Shown here: one piece after another, positions 50,991 to 58,619 of the stretch | Numbering within the stretch: the first letter of the stretch is position 1 | Layout of the letters: every line of letters begins with the position of its first letter | Assembly: GCA_902597015.1 (NCBI GenBank) | Contig: CACJWQ010000008.1 | Span: 1 to 58,619, forward strand | Source: an uncultured Alphaproteobacteria bacterium | GTDB taxonomy: Bacteria > Pseudomonadota > Alphaproteobacteria > HIMB59 > GCA-002718135 | Direction: 5' to 3' | Length of the DNA stretch: 58,619 bases | Notes under the pieces: model-generated | Databases searched by the model: none | What the model was told of the DNA's origin: nothing | What the model saw: only the letters and a program-made list of their open reading frames with translations | Position numbers and translations under genes: made by a program

Positions 50991-51884
50991 ATGAAAATTA
51001 AACTTGGTATCGCGCCTATTGCCTGGAGCAATGATGATATGCCAGAACTAGGAGGTGATACTCCTATTGAAAAATGTTTAGAGGATGCAAGCACATCTGG
51101 ATTTTCAGGTATTGAATTAGGTGGAAAATTTCCGAGAAATCCTGGAATAACAAAATATCTTTTAGAAAAATTTAATTTAAAAATGCCAGGTGGTTGGTAT
51201 GGCGCAATGCTTAGAGAAAGAAGTGTAAAAGAAGAATGGATAGCACTCCAAGATCATTTAAATTTATTAAAGTTAATTAATGCGGATGTTTTTGTTTTTG
51301 CTGATGTATCTGGATCAATCCAAGGCGATCAATCAAAAGCTCTTAGTAAAAGACCGATACTTGAAAAAGATGAATGGGATAGCTATTGCAAAAAAATCAG
51401 TGAATTATCTGATATGCTGATGGATGAAGGAATGCCAATGTCGTATCATGAGCATATGGGAACTATTATACAGTCCGAGGAAGATGTAGATCGATTTATG
51501 GATATGACAAATCAAAATACATTTTTGCTTTACGATACTGGACACTTAATGTTTGCCGAAGCAAATTACGAAAGAGTATTAAAAAATTATATTTCTCGAA
51601 TTAACCATGTTCATTGTAAAGATATTAGAAAAGATGTTTTTTTAAAATCTATTAAAGATGACTTAAGTTTTAGAGAGTCTTTTTTAGATGGTGTTTTCAC
51701 TGTTCCTGGAGATGGATGCATCGATTATGAGCCATTAATTAAAATATTATTTGAAGAAAAGTATCAAAAATGGCTTATAATTGAAGCTGAACAGGATCCT
51801 AAAAAAGCTAACCCACTTGAATATGCTAAAATTGGATATAATTACCTTTCATCAACATTAAAAAAAAATGGTTACACGCTTTAA
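50991..51884 (+). CDS. IolE-like sugar phosphate isomerase/epimerase (myo-inosose-2 dehydratase family)
   Basis: TIM-barrel protein of the AP endonuclease 2 superfamily. The start KLGIAPIAWSNDDMPELGGDTP, then GFSGIELGGKFPR and the metal-site blocks YHEHMGT, LLYDTGHLMFA, INHVHCKDIR and the C-terminal IIEAEQDP match inosose dehydratase, which removes water from scyllo-inosose in myo-inositol breakdown. No other iol gene is visible here, so the substrate is uncertain. Its last 17 bases overlap the cytochrome gene. Confidence 0.82.
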   Translation: MKIKLGIAPIAWSNDDMPELGGDTPIEKCLEDASTSGFSGIELGGKFPRNPGITKYLLEKFNLKMPGGWYGAMLRERSVKEEWIALQDHLNLLKLINADVFVFADVSGSIQGDQSKALSKRPILEKDEWDSYCKKISELSDMLMDEGMPMSYHEHMGTIIQSEEDVDRFMDMTNQNTFLLYDTGHLMFAEANYERVLKNYISRINHVHCKDIRKDVFLKSIKDDLSFRESFLDGVFTVPGDGCIDYEPLIKILFEEKYQKWLIIEAEQDPKKANPLEYAKIGYNYLSSTLKKNGYTL

Positions 51885-52317
51885 AATTATATTCATAGTA
51901 CTATCGTTGATTACGCCTACTATTTTGATGGGTCATAAAGTAACTTTAGAAGATAAATCTCTTGAAGAGATCGTTAATAATAGAATGGCTTTAATGCAAA
52001 AAGTTAAAAGCACATCATCCCAAATATTTAGATTGTTAAAAACTAATGATTATGAAGCAATTCTTGAATTAAACGAAACTTTGTTACACGCAGCATCAGA
52101 TTTTAAAGATCACTATCCTGAAGGAAGTCAGCACAAAGGAGCTAGTGAAGAAATATGGAATGATAGAGAAACTTTTAATGAATTAAACGATAAGTTTGTT
52201 AGTGATATTGAAATGATTTCACTGAGTGCTGAATTAGAAGATAGTGAAATGTTAAATGATGCTTTTAAAGTAATGTCAGCAAATTGTGGGGCATGTCACA
52301 AAAAGTTTAGAAATTAA
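51868..52317 (+). CDS. cytochrome c' / c556 family protein
   Basis: Predicted periplasmic monohaem four-helix cytochrome. A signal peptide (about residues 1-22) is followed by the family's NNRMALM start of helix 1, where Met40 could be the sixth ligand, and a C-terminal CGACH haem site (Cys140, Cys143, His144). Length is 149 residues. Roles in this family include NO binding and electron transfer; the partner is unknown. It overlaps the iolE-like gene by 17 bases and the convergent permease by 4. Confidence 0.85.
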   Translation: MVTRFKIIFIVLSLITPTILMGHKVTLEDKSLEEIVNNRMALMQKVKSTSSQIFRLLKTNDYEAILELNETLLHAASDFKDHYPEGSQHKGASEEIWNDRETFNELNDKFVSDIEMISLSAELEDSEMLNDAFKVMSANCGACHKKFRN

Positions 52318-53024
52318 TTATTTAATCTTAAGTGTGGATTATATTTCCATTCTAAATATTTAACGAATTGTACCATTAAAAAATTTAAAAATAGATAAAG
52401 TATACCTGCAGCAATAAATGCTTCTACTGGTGCAAATGTTTTAGCCATTATCTTTCTAGCGATACCTGTCATTTCCATGTAGGTTGTAAGACTAACTAAA
52501 GAGGTTGCTTTAACCATTAGTATTAATTCATTGCCGTAAGATGGTAAAACTTTTCGTATAGCTATAGGCAGTATAATTTTTCTTAAGAGTAAAAATTTTC
52601 CAAATCCTAGTGATAAACCAGATTCAACCTGACTTTTCTCAATTGATTGAATGCCGCCGCGAAAAATTTCTGCTCCATATGCAACAGTATTAATTGTAAG
52701 TGCTATTACCCCACACCAAAAAGGTTCTTTTAATGCATACCACAAAAAACTTTCTCGAATAAATTTTACAGAACCTAAACCGAAATAAATTAAATATATT
52801 TGAACAAGTAAAGGGGTGCCTCTAATGACAAAAATATAACTAGCAATTGTTCTTGATAATAATGTAATTTTAGAAACTCTTCCTAGAGCAAATAATAATG
52901 CTAAAACAAAACCAAGTGGTAGTGAAATTAATAATAATAAAATTGTATTATCTAAGCCAGATAGGACCAAAAAGAAATTTTTATAAATAAGAGAATTTTG
53001 AATACTATTTAAAAATTCAATCAT
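52314..53024 (-). CDS. polar amino acid ABC transporter permease (HisM/ArtM type)
   Basis: Inner-membrane subunit for amino-acid import. Five or so hydrophobic helices are present, with the EAA loop at EIFRGGIQSIEKSQVESGLSLGFGKF and the RGTPLLVQIYLIYFGL signature of the HisMQ family. Length is 236 residues. It overlaps the second permease by 4 bases, so they probably form a heterodimer. Neither a binding protein nor an ATPase gene is nearby. Confidence 0.9.
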   Translation of the reverse strand: MIEFLNSIQNSLIYKNFFLVLSGLDNTILLLLISLPLGFVLALLFALGRVSKITLLSRTIASYIFVIRGTPLLVQIYLIYFGLGSVKFIRESFLWYALKEPFWCGVIALTINTVAYGAEIFRGGIQSIEKSQVESGLSLGFGKFLLLRKIILPIAIRKVLPSYGNELILMVKATSLVSLTTYMEMTGIARKIMAKTFAPVEAFIAAGILYLFLNFLMVQFVKYLEWKYNPHLRLNN

Positions 53025-53728
53025 GTAGAAAATCCTTTTGAATAATTTACTTCTAGCGTTTTAAAAACCCTGCCAGAGATTGTTGTTAAACATAAATACA
53101 ATATTGCGGCTGTTATTAAAAAAGTTAAAGGTGAATGCTCAACGTTAGAAGATATTCTAGATTGACGCATAATTTCAACAAGACCAGTTACAGAAATGAG
53201 GGAAGTATCTTTAAGAGTTATTTGCCATACATTCCCTATTCCTGGTAAAGCATGTCTTATAACTTGAGGTGAAATAACTTTAAAAAAAATACTAAATTTA
53301 TTCATACCCAGTGCTCTTGCAGCTTCTAATTGACCCTTAGATATAGCTAAATAAGAAGCTCTTAAAACTTCACTCGAATATGTAGCTGATATTACTGCAA
53401 TGGCTATTGTCGCAATTGTAAGTGCGTTTAGTTCTATATATTTATTATATCCAAATACTTTAGCTATACTCATAACAACAGCATTGCCGCCAAAGAAAAT
53501 TAGATAGATAACTAATAATTCAGGAACACCTCTTATTACTGTTGTATAAAAATTTGCAATAAATCTTGTTATTCTGTTTTGTATTATCTTTGCCCAAACT
53601 GTAATAATTGCTAAAACAAGACCTAACCCCATTGATAAAATGCTTACTAGTAAAGTCATGAGTGTTGCTATAAGAAATTCATCGCCCCACCCTGCATCGC
53701 CAAATACAAGTTTATCAAATTTGAACAT
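53021..53728 (-). CDS. polar amino acid ABC transporter permease (HisQ/ArtQ type)
   Basis: Paired permease subunit of the same importer. It has the RGVPELLVIYLIFFGG family signature and the EAA loop SSEVLRASYLAISKGQLEAARALGMNKF. Length is 235 residues with several transmembrane helices. A 59-base gap separates its start from the glycosyltransferase stop upstream, so it may have its own promoter. The substrate cannot be told without the binding protein. Confidence 0.9.
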   Translation of the reverse strand: MFKFDKLVFGDAGWGDEFLIATLMTLLVSILSMGLGLVLAIITVWAKIIQNRITRFIANFYTTVIRGVPELLVIYLIFFGGNAVVMSIAKVFGYNKYIELNALTIATIAIAVISATYSSEVLRASYLAISKGQLEAARALGMNKFSIFFKVISPQVIRHALPGIGNVWQITLKDTSLISVTGLVEIMRQSRISSNVEHSPLTFLITAAILYLCLTTISGRVFKTLEVNYSKGFST

Positions 53729-53787
53729 ATAAAAGTAAACAAGTAATGATGAAAAATATACTTGTCTACCTTCTAATATATGAAATT

Positions 53788-54762
53788 TTAAATCAGAACT
53801 TTTTCTATTTCTTCAATCACTCTAGAGACAGGTATTTTATTGATATTTTTTGAGTTAAAATCACTTGAAGATATAGAAAATAGATTTGGATTTTCAGGAG
53901 TAAATTTTGTAGAATCTTTTGGACCAAAGAGTTTAATTAATGGGCAATATCCAGTTGATAACATATGACTAACTCCACTATCGTTCGATATGGCTAATTG
54001 TAAATATTTGGTGGTAGCCATAATAATTTCTATATTTTGAAATCCAGTAATATGATCCTCTATAAATATTGATTGAGGAAAGATATTTTTTAATTTTTCT
54101 TTTAAATAAAGTTCATCAGGTCCAATAAAAAAAACTATAGTCTTATTATTTACTTGAAGATAGTTACATAACTCGATGTATTTTTCTAAAGACCAAATCT
54201 TATTTTTTTCACCTGCACCAGGTGCAATTCCTACATAGCTTTTATGTTTTAATAAAATATTACTTATTATTCCTTCGAGATTTTCATTTATTGGAATTTT
54301 AAAATTACTTCTATTTTTTTTAAAAACTATTAAATCTAATAAATCTAAAATGTAGTTTAAATAATATTTTCTTTTCTTGTTGCTTTTAATTTTTTTAGAA
54401 GAAAAAAAACCATTAGCTGATCCAGAAATAAAATTTTTATGCTTGATTCGTTTTAATGCTATAGTTCTTATTACTGATTTTTGTGTATCTAAAATATAAT
54501 CAAAAAAATCATTCTCTAAATTATATTTTTTTGATATTTTATTCCAAAAAAATGGACTAAGATCTGCTTGATCAAGAATCTCATCAATATAATTACTTGC
54601 AATAAATTTAAGAATACTTGAATAAACAGTTTTACCCTTATTAGTAAGCCAATATAATTTATAGTCTGGAAGTCTTGTTTTAATTTCGTGAAGAAGTTGT
54701 AATTTAATTATTCCATCTCCAATTTTTTCACCATTTGAAAAAACTAAAATTTTTTTAGTCAT
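53788..54762 (-). CDS. glycosyltransferase family 9 (heptosyltransferase-like)
   Basis: Predicted GT-B glycosyltransferase acting on LPS core or a related surface sugar. The N-terminal LVFSNGEKIGDGIIKLQLL corresponds to the donor-fold start, GIAPGAGEKNKIWSLEKYIEL is the central block and AISNDSGVSHMLSTGYCPLIKLFGP the nucleotide-sugar site. A frame open to a GTG at 54780 exists; the ATG at 54762 (MTKKILVF) is preferred as the family start. The protein is then 324 residues. The exact sugar is unknown. Confidence 0.8.
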   Translation of the reverse strand: MTKKILVFSNGEKIGDGIIKLQLLHEIKTRLPDYKLYWLTNKGKTVYSSILKFIASNYIDEILDQADLSPFFWNKISKKYNLENDFFDYILDTQKSVIRTIALKRIKHKNFISGSANGFFSSKKIKSNKKRKYYLNYILDLLDLIVFKKNRSNFKIPINENLEGIISNILLKHKSYVGIAPGAGEKNKIWSLEKYIELCNYLQVNNKTIVFFIGPDELYLKEKLKNIFPQSIFIEDHITGFQNIEIIMATTKYLQLAISNDSGVSHMLSTGYCPLIKLFGPKDSTKFTPENPNLFSISSSDFNSKNINKIPVSRVIEEIEKVLI

Positions 54763-54780
54763 ATTAGAACACTTTAACAC

Positions 54781-54985
54781 AAATTTTTTAAGAGTCTAAT
54801 TTTGAAGAATTGTAGGATTATATAGCGTAAATAAAACAAAACATTTCGAGGGTAATAAAAGGTAACATTTAAGACCTAATTAACTAACCAAAAATTATCA
54901 AAACTTAGACTTTTCTCAAATAAAAGCTGTGTAGTTTATCTTTGCAAAAGCAAAAAAGTTACCCTCAAAAAAAAGTAAAAAAAAG
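54781..54985. other. intergenic region with a long inverted repeat, function unknown
   Basis: About 205 bases without a gene. GAGGGTAA at 54848-54855 is matched by TTACCCTC at 54959-54966, and GGTAAC at 54861-54866 by GTTACC at 54958-54963, so either strand could fold into a structure of about 119 bases. On the minus strand a smaller TTGC/GCAA hairpin is included. A TATAAT hexamer (minus, 54817-54822) may be the -10 of the glycosyltransferase gene, but without a good -35. Confidence 0.35.
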
Positions 54986-55061
<76 letters not shown>

Positions 55062-55113
55062 ACAAGACATCAGATAAAGTATTTATAATTAAATTCAATT
55101 AAAAATAGAAAAA

Positions 55114-55293
55114 TTAATCAGATTTTATTTGCAGCCCATGTTCATCAGTTAGCCATTTCATCAAATCAAGACTAGCACATTTTTTTGAACAAAAAGGTAT
55201 AAATGGTTCCTTAGAAACCTTTTTACATGTTGGGCATTTAGATTTTTTTTTTAATGAAATAATATTATTTTTTTTGGATTTTTTTACTTCCAT
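55114..55293 (-). CDS. yacG: YacG-family zinc-binding protein (DNA gyrase inhibitor)
   Basis: A 59-residue gene. A Lys-rich N-terminus is followed by four zinc-ligand Cys at residues 20, 23, 35 and 39 (CPTC and PFCSKKC), then SLDLMKWL, the family's invariant pattern. The family binds GyrB and inhibits gyrase in E. coli. Its start overlaps the infA stop by 10 bases, and tRNA-Phe follows, the usual order except that maf is missing between infA and yacG. Confidence 0.93.
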   Translation of the reverse strand: MEVKKSKKNNIISLKKKSKCPTCKKVSKEPFIPFCSKKCASLDLMKWLTDEHGLQIKSD

Positions 55294-55502
55294 CTAAAAG
55301 TAATTCTACCTTTTGTTAAATCATAAGGTGTCATTTCTACTGTCACTTTATCACCAGCTAATACTCTTATTCTATTTTTTCTCATTTTTCCTGATGAGTG
55401 AGCTAGAATTTCATGATCATTTTCTAATTTTACTTTAAACATTGCATTTGGAAGAAGTTCTAATACAACTCCTTGAAATTCAATCGATCCTTCTTTTGGC
55501 AT
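55284..55502 (-). CDS. infA: translation initiation factor IF-1
   Basis: OB-fold protein that binds the ribosomal A site during initiation. The 72-residue length is exact for the family, with [43 protein letters not shown] and [13 protein letters not shown] 24-base gap separates it from hisD upstream. It overlaps yacG by 10 bases. Confidence 0.97.
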   Translation of the reverse strand: MPKEGSIEFQGVVLELLPNAMFKVKLENDHEILAHSSGKMRKNRIRVLAGDKVTVEMTPYDLTKGRITFRWK

Positions 55503-55526
55503 ATTTTTATAAGCTTATAGTAAAAA

Positions 55527-56807
55527 TTATTTCTTTTGTCTAATTTTAACTGACAATTTATGTCCATCTAGACCTTCAAGTTCTGACATTTTTTCAGTAT
55601 CTTCCGAAAGAGCATTAAAAGATTTTTTATTCATATCAACAACAGAGGTTCTTTTCATAAAATCTAAAACACCTAGACCTGATGAAAATTTTGCCGCTCC
55701 TGATGTCGGCAATACATGGTTAGTTCCTACAATATAATCACCAAAAGCTTCGACAGAGTATTCACCTAAAAATATACCGCCAGCATTATTTATATTCGAT
55801 AATAATTTTTTATTATTAGAAATGTGAATATGTAAATGTTCTGGTGCAACAAAATTTATGATTTCTGAAGCAAGTTCTATATTATCGACCAAAGCAATAA
55901 TTCCATTATTATTTAAACTTTTTTCAATTATTTTCTTTTTTGATAAATCTTTTTTAATTTTTTTAATTGAACTTAAGACTTTAGTTGCAAAATCTTTACT
56001 ATCCGTAATTAAAATTGCTTGTGCATTTTCATCATGTTCTGCTTGAGCTATTAGATCTGAAGCTACCCAATCTGGATTATTATTGTTATTTGCAACAACT
56101 ATTATTTCAGATGGTCCTGCTAGTAAATCTATACCTACTTTTCCATACAATTGTTTTTTTGCCTCTGCTACATAAGCATTACCAGGTCCAAATATTTTAT
56201 TGACTGGGTTAATAGTTTGAGTACCAAATGTTAGTGCACTTATAGCTTGAGCTCCTCCTACAAAATATGTTTCTTTAATACCTAATTCCCTTATTAATTT
56301 TATAAAATATGGATTAATTGATTTAGTTGGCGGTGTAATACAAACAATTCTTTTTACTCCAGCTATGATTGCAGGTACTGCATTCATAATTAACGATGAG
56401 GGATAAAAAGCCCTTCCTCCAGGTACGTACAAGCCAACTGAGTCAATAGGTTTCCATACAGATTTCAATGTTGCACCATTATTAGTATAGATGATATTTT
56501 TAGGTAATTGTTTTTTGTGAAATGATGAGATATTTTTTATAGCTTTTTTAAAACTATTAAATATTTGTGGCTCAACTTTAGATTGTATTTTTATATTAGA
56601 TAAATCTAAACTAAGATCTTGTTTGCTAATTTTAACTTTATCGAATTTTGCTGCATACTTAATTAGAGATTTATCACCATTTTTTTTAACATCATAAATA
56701 ATTTTTTTTACATCTTCTTGAATTGATTTACTTGATAATGAATTTCTTTTTTCAATCTTTGTCTTAAATAGATTATAAAAATTTTTATTAAATTTTATTA
56801 TTTTCAT
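55527..56807 (-). CDS. hisD: histidinol dehydrogenase
   Basis: Last enzyme of histidine synthesis, oxidising histidinol twice with NAD. Conserved blocks are GLYVPGGRAFYPSSLIMNAVPA, FVGGAQAISALTFGTQTI, GPGNAYVAEAKKQLYG, LAGPSEI and the zinc-site AQAEHDENAQAIL, with HVLPTSGAAKFSSGLGV later. Length is 426 residues. It overlaps hisG by 4 bases; no other his gene is in the window. Confidence 0.96.
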   Translation of the reverse strand: MKIIKFNKNFYNLFKTKIEKRNSLSSKSIQEDVKKIIYDVKKNGDKSLIKYAAKFDKVKISKQDLSLDLSNIKIQSKVEPQIFNSFKKAIKNISSFHKKQLPKNIIYTNNGATLKSVWKPIDSVGLYVPGGRAFYPSSLIMNAVPAIIAGVKRIVCITPPTKSINPYFIKLIRELGIKETYFVGGAQAISALTFGTQTINPVNKIFGPGNAYVAEAKKQLYGKVGIDLLAGPSEIIVVANNNNNPDWVASDLIAQAEHDENAQAILITDSKDFATKVLSSIKKIKKDLSKKKIIEKSLNNNGIIALVDNIELASEIINFVAPEHLHIHISNNKKLLSNINNAGGIFLGEYSVEAFGDYIVGTNHVLPTSGAAKFSSGLGVLDFMKRTSVVDMNKKSFNALSEDTEKMSELEGLDGHKLSVKIRQKK

Positions 56808-57451
56808 TTAACAAAAGTACCTATTTCAGAAATAATTTTTGAAACATCATTCATATTTGTCTTATAAGCTGATCTATTGACAATTAATTTAGATTGAATT
56901 TTCATTATTTCTTCAATTTCAGTCAAACCATTTTCTTTTAGTGTTTTTCCTGTAGAAACTAAATCTACAATTCTCCTACACATATTTAAAGAAGGGGCTA
57001 ATTCCATTGAACCACTTAGTTTTATAATTTCTACTTGTATTCCCTTATTATAAAAAAATTTTTTAGTAATATTTGGGTATTTAGTAGCAATTCTAATATT
57101 ACTCCAGGTTTCTGGATCCTCTTTTTTTAATAAGGATTTCAGAGCAGCTACAGAAATTCGACAATGACCAATATTTAAATCAAGTGGAGCATATATTTCT
57201 GAATAATCAAATTCATTAATTACATCTTCACCAGCTATTCCTATTTGTGCAGCTCCAAATGCAACAAATGTACATGCATCAAAGGCTCTTACTTTAATAT
57301 ATTCAATGTTTCTTTTTTTAGATTTGAAGGTTAGCTTTCTTGTATCTTTATCAAATAGTAGAGGATCAGGTGCAAAACTTGTTTTAAGTAACAAGTTTTT
57401 ACATTCTTTTGTTATTCTGCCTCTTGGTACTGCAATAACTATTTTGCTCAT
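56804..57451 (-). CDS. hisG: ATP phosphoribosyltransferase (short form)
   Basis: First enzyme of histidine synthesis, joining ATP and PRPP. The N-terminal AVPRGRITKECKNLL, FGAAQIGIAGEDVI and the PRPP-loop GSMELAPSLNMCRRIVDLVSTGKTLKENGL are visible. At 215 residues it lacks the C-terminal regulatory domain, so it is the short form that needs the HisZ partner for activity and feedback; hisZ is not in this window. Confidence 0.95.
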   Translation of the reverse strand: MSKIVIAVPRGRITKECKNLLLKTSFAPDPLLFDKDTRKLTFKSKKRNIEYIKVRAFDACTFVAFGAAQIGIAGEDVINEFDYSEIYAPLDLNIGHCRISVAALKSLLKKEDPETWSNIRIATKYPNITKKFFYNKGIQVEIIKLSGSMELAPSLNMCRRIVDLVSTGKTLKENGLTEIEEIMKIQSKLIVNRSAYKTNMNDVSKIISEIGTFVK

Positions 57452-57497
57452 AAATTGCAGGCTTTTATATTGTGATCAAAGAAAAAACTAGAAAAAG

Positions 57498-58619
57498 TTA
57501 GTTTTTCTGTCTTTTTATTTTTGCCCCTAAGCTACCTAATGTTTTTTCAATATTTTCATAGCCTCTATCAAGATGATAGACACGATTTAGTGTTGTTTGA
57601 CCATTCGCATTCATAGCAGCTAACACTAAACTTATACTAGCTCGTAAATCACTAGCCATTACCTGCGCTCCTTTAAATGTTTGATTGCCTATTATTGTAG
57701 CGGTATCTTTTTCTACTGTAATATTCGCACCTAATCGATTCAGTTCAGGAACATGCATGAATCTATTTTCAAAAATTGTTTCTTTAATTTTTGACTTCCC
57801 ATCCGAGATACACATAAGAGACATTAACTGAGCTTGTAAATCGGTTGGAAAACCTGGATATGGACTAGTTGAAAGACTAGTAGATTTTAGTTTTGATCCT
57901 TTAGAGACTTTTATCGAATTTTTACTTACTTTTAATCTTGCACCCATTTTTTTTAAAATATCAATTAACGATTTTAAATAAATAGTATTAAAGTTGTTTA
58001 TTTCTAAAGCTGAATTTAACATCAAAGCTGCAATTATATATGTGCCAGCTACAATTCTGTCAGCAATTATCTCATGCTCTGCTTTTTTTAAATTTGTTAC
58101 ACCTTGTACAAGAATAGTTTTTGTTCCATGACCTTCTATTTTTGCACCCATTTTTATAAGACATCTTGACAAATCTTCTATTTCTGGTTCTCTTGCAGCA
58201 TTAGAAATTTTAGTTTCACCTTTTGCCAATACTGATGCCATTAGTATATTTTCAGTCGCTCCTACGCTTGGAAAAGGTAATTTAATTTTATTTCCAATCA
58301 ATTGTGATTTAACACTGCCAACAACAAAGCCATTTTGAATTTCAAAATTAGCACCCAATTTTGATAAACCAGCAAGATGTATATCTATTGGCCTAGTTCC
58401 AATGGCACATCCTCCTGGTAAAGATATTCTAGCCTCACCAAATCGAGAAAGTAATGGACCTAGAATCAATATAGAGGCTCTCATTTTTCGCACAACATCA
58501 TAATCTGCTGATAGATTCTTAATTTTTGATGGATTTATTTTTAATTTATTTTTTTTGTGCTCAATTTTTACACCATAATTTTTCAGTAATTTTATTAAAT
58601 TTAAAACATCAACCACATT
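57498..58619 (-). CDS. murA: UDP-N-acetylglucosamine 1-carboxyvinyltransferase, 3' part (5' end outside window)
   Basis: First committed step of peptidoglycan synthesis, adding enolpyruvate to UDP-GlcNAc. The catalytic Cys loop is PGGCAIGTRPIDIHLAGL, and further blocks are MRASILILGPLLSRFGEARIS, FPSVGATENILMASVLAKG, GFPTDLQAQLMSL, ENRFMHVPEL and SDLRASISLVLAAM. The frame is open to the window edge and the fragment lacks roughly the first 50 residues, so the true start is beyond the window. The GTG at 58616 is internal. Confidence 0.97.
   Translation of the reverse strand, partial: NVVDVLNLIKLLKNYGVKIEHKKNKLKINPSKIKNLSADYDVVRKMRASILILGPLLSRFGEARISLPGGCAIGTRPIDIHLAGLSKLGANFEIQNGFVVGSVKSQLIGNKIKLPFPSVGATENILMASVLAKGETKISNAAREPEIEDLSRCLIKMGAKIEGHGTKTILVQGVTNLKKAEHEIIADRIVAGTYIIAALMLNSALEINNFNTIYLKSLIDILKKMGARLKVSKNSIKVSKGSKLKSTSLSTSPYPGFPTDLQAQLMSLMCISDGKSKIKETIFENRFMHVPELNRLGANITVEKDTATIIGNQTFKGAQVMASDLRASISLVLAAMNANGQTTLNRVYHLDRGYENIEKTLGSLGAKIKRQKN

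Overview
The window is a gene-dense, strongly AT-rich chromosomal segment with a conserved alphaproteobacterial core layout. I see no insertion sequence, prophage, CRISPR array or integron. Most genes are separated by a few bases or overlap at start/stop codons, and intergenic gaps are rarely above 100 bases. The gene order (lpx-bam-dxr-cdsA-uppS-frr-pyrH-tsf-rpsB-dnaE-lolD; nuoA to nuoN; tig-clpP-clpX-lon-hup; infA-yacG-tRNA-Phe; murA, hisG, hisD), the short ProRS, DUF1467, a LolC/F-type permease and the low GC content suggest a streamlined free-living marine alphaproteobacterium of the SAR11/Pelagibacterales or HIMB59 type. That assignment is inference; there is no 16S gene here.

Layout. 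(1) 1-747: 3' part of gltA (+), converging on and overlapping lpxB. (2) 722-12941: one minus-strand envelope and translation cluster, read from rpsB down to lpxB: rpsB, tsf, pyrH, frr, uppS, cdsA, dxr, bamA, skp/ompH, lpxD, fabZ, lpxA, lpxI, lpxB. It carries out lipid A synthesis, outer-membrane protein assembly, isoprenoid and phospholipid precursor supply and early translation. The site-2 protease gene rseP that usually lies between dxr and bamA is absent. (3) 13040-23044: dnaE, lolD, lolC, proS, a DUF1467 gene, RNase J, coaX and birA. (4) 23048-36823: a complete 14-gene complex I operon, nuoA to nuoN. (5) 36923-43412: tRNA-Asp, tRNA-Val, HU, lon, clpX, clpP, tig, tRNA-Leu and tRNA-His. (6) 43465-50142: the main plus-strand block, with an aminotransferase, PII (glnB), two tandem glutamine-riboswitch-like aptamers, glnA, a terminator, parE and glpK. 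(7) 50126-54762: accessory-like genes, namely a class I glutamine amidotransferase, an IolE-like protein, a c'-type cytochrome, two polar amino-acid ABC permeases and a GT9 glycosyltransferase. (8) 54986-58619: tRNA-Phe, yacG, infA, hisD, hisG and the 3' part of murA.

The most notable non-coding features are the tandem glutamine aptamers before glnA, directly downstream of a PII gene with an altered T-loop, and a compact rpsB leader that can fold into a hairpin whose loop may pair with the ribosome binding site. No wholly new multi-gene system is evident; most of the window is conserved housekeeping sequence.
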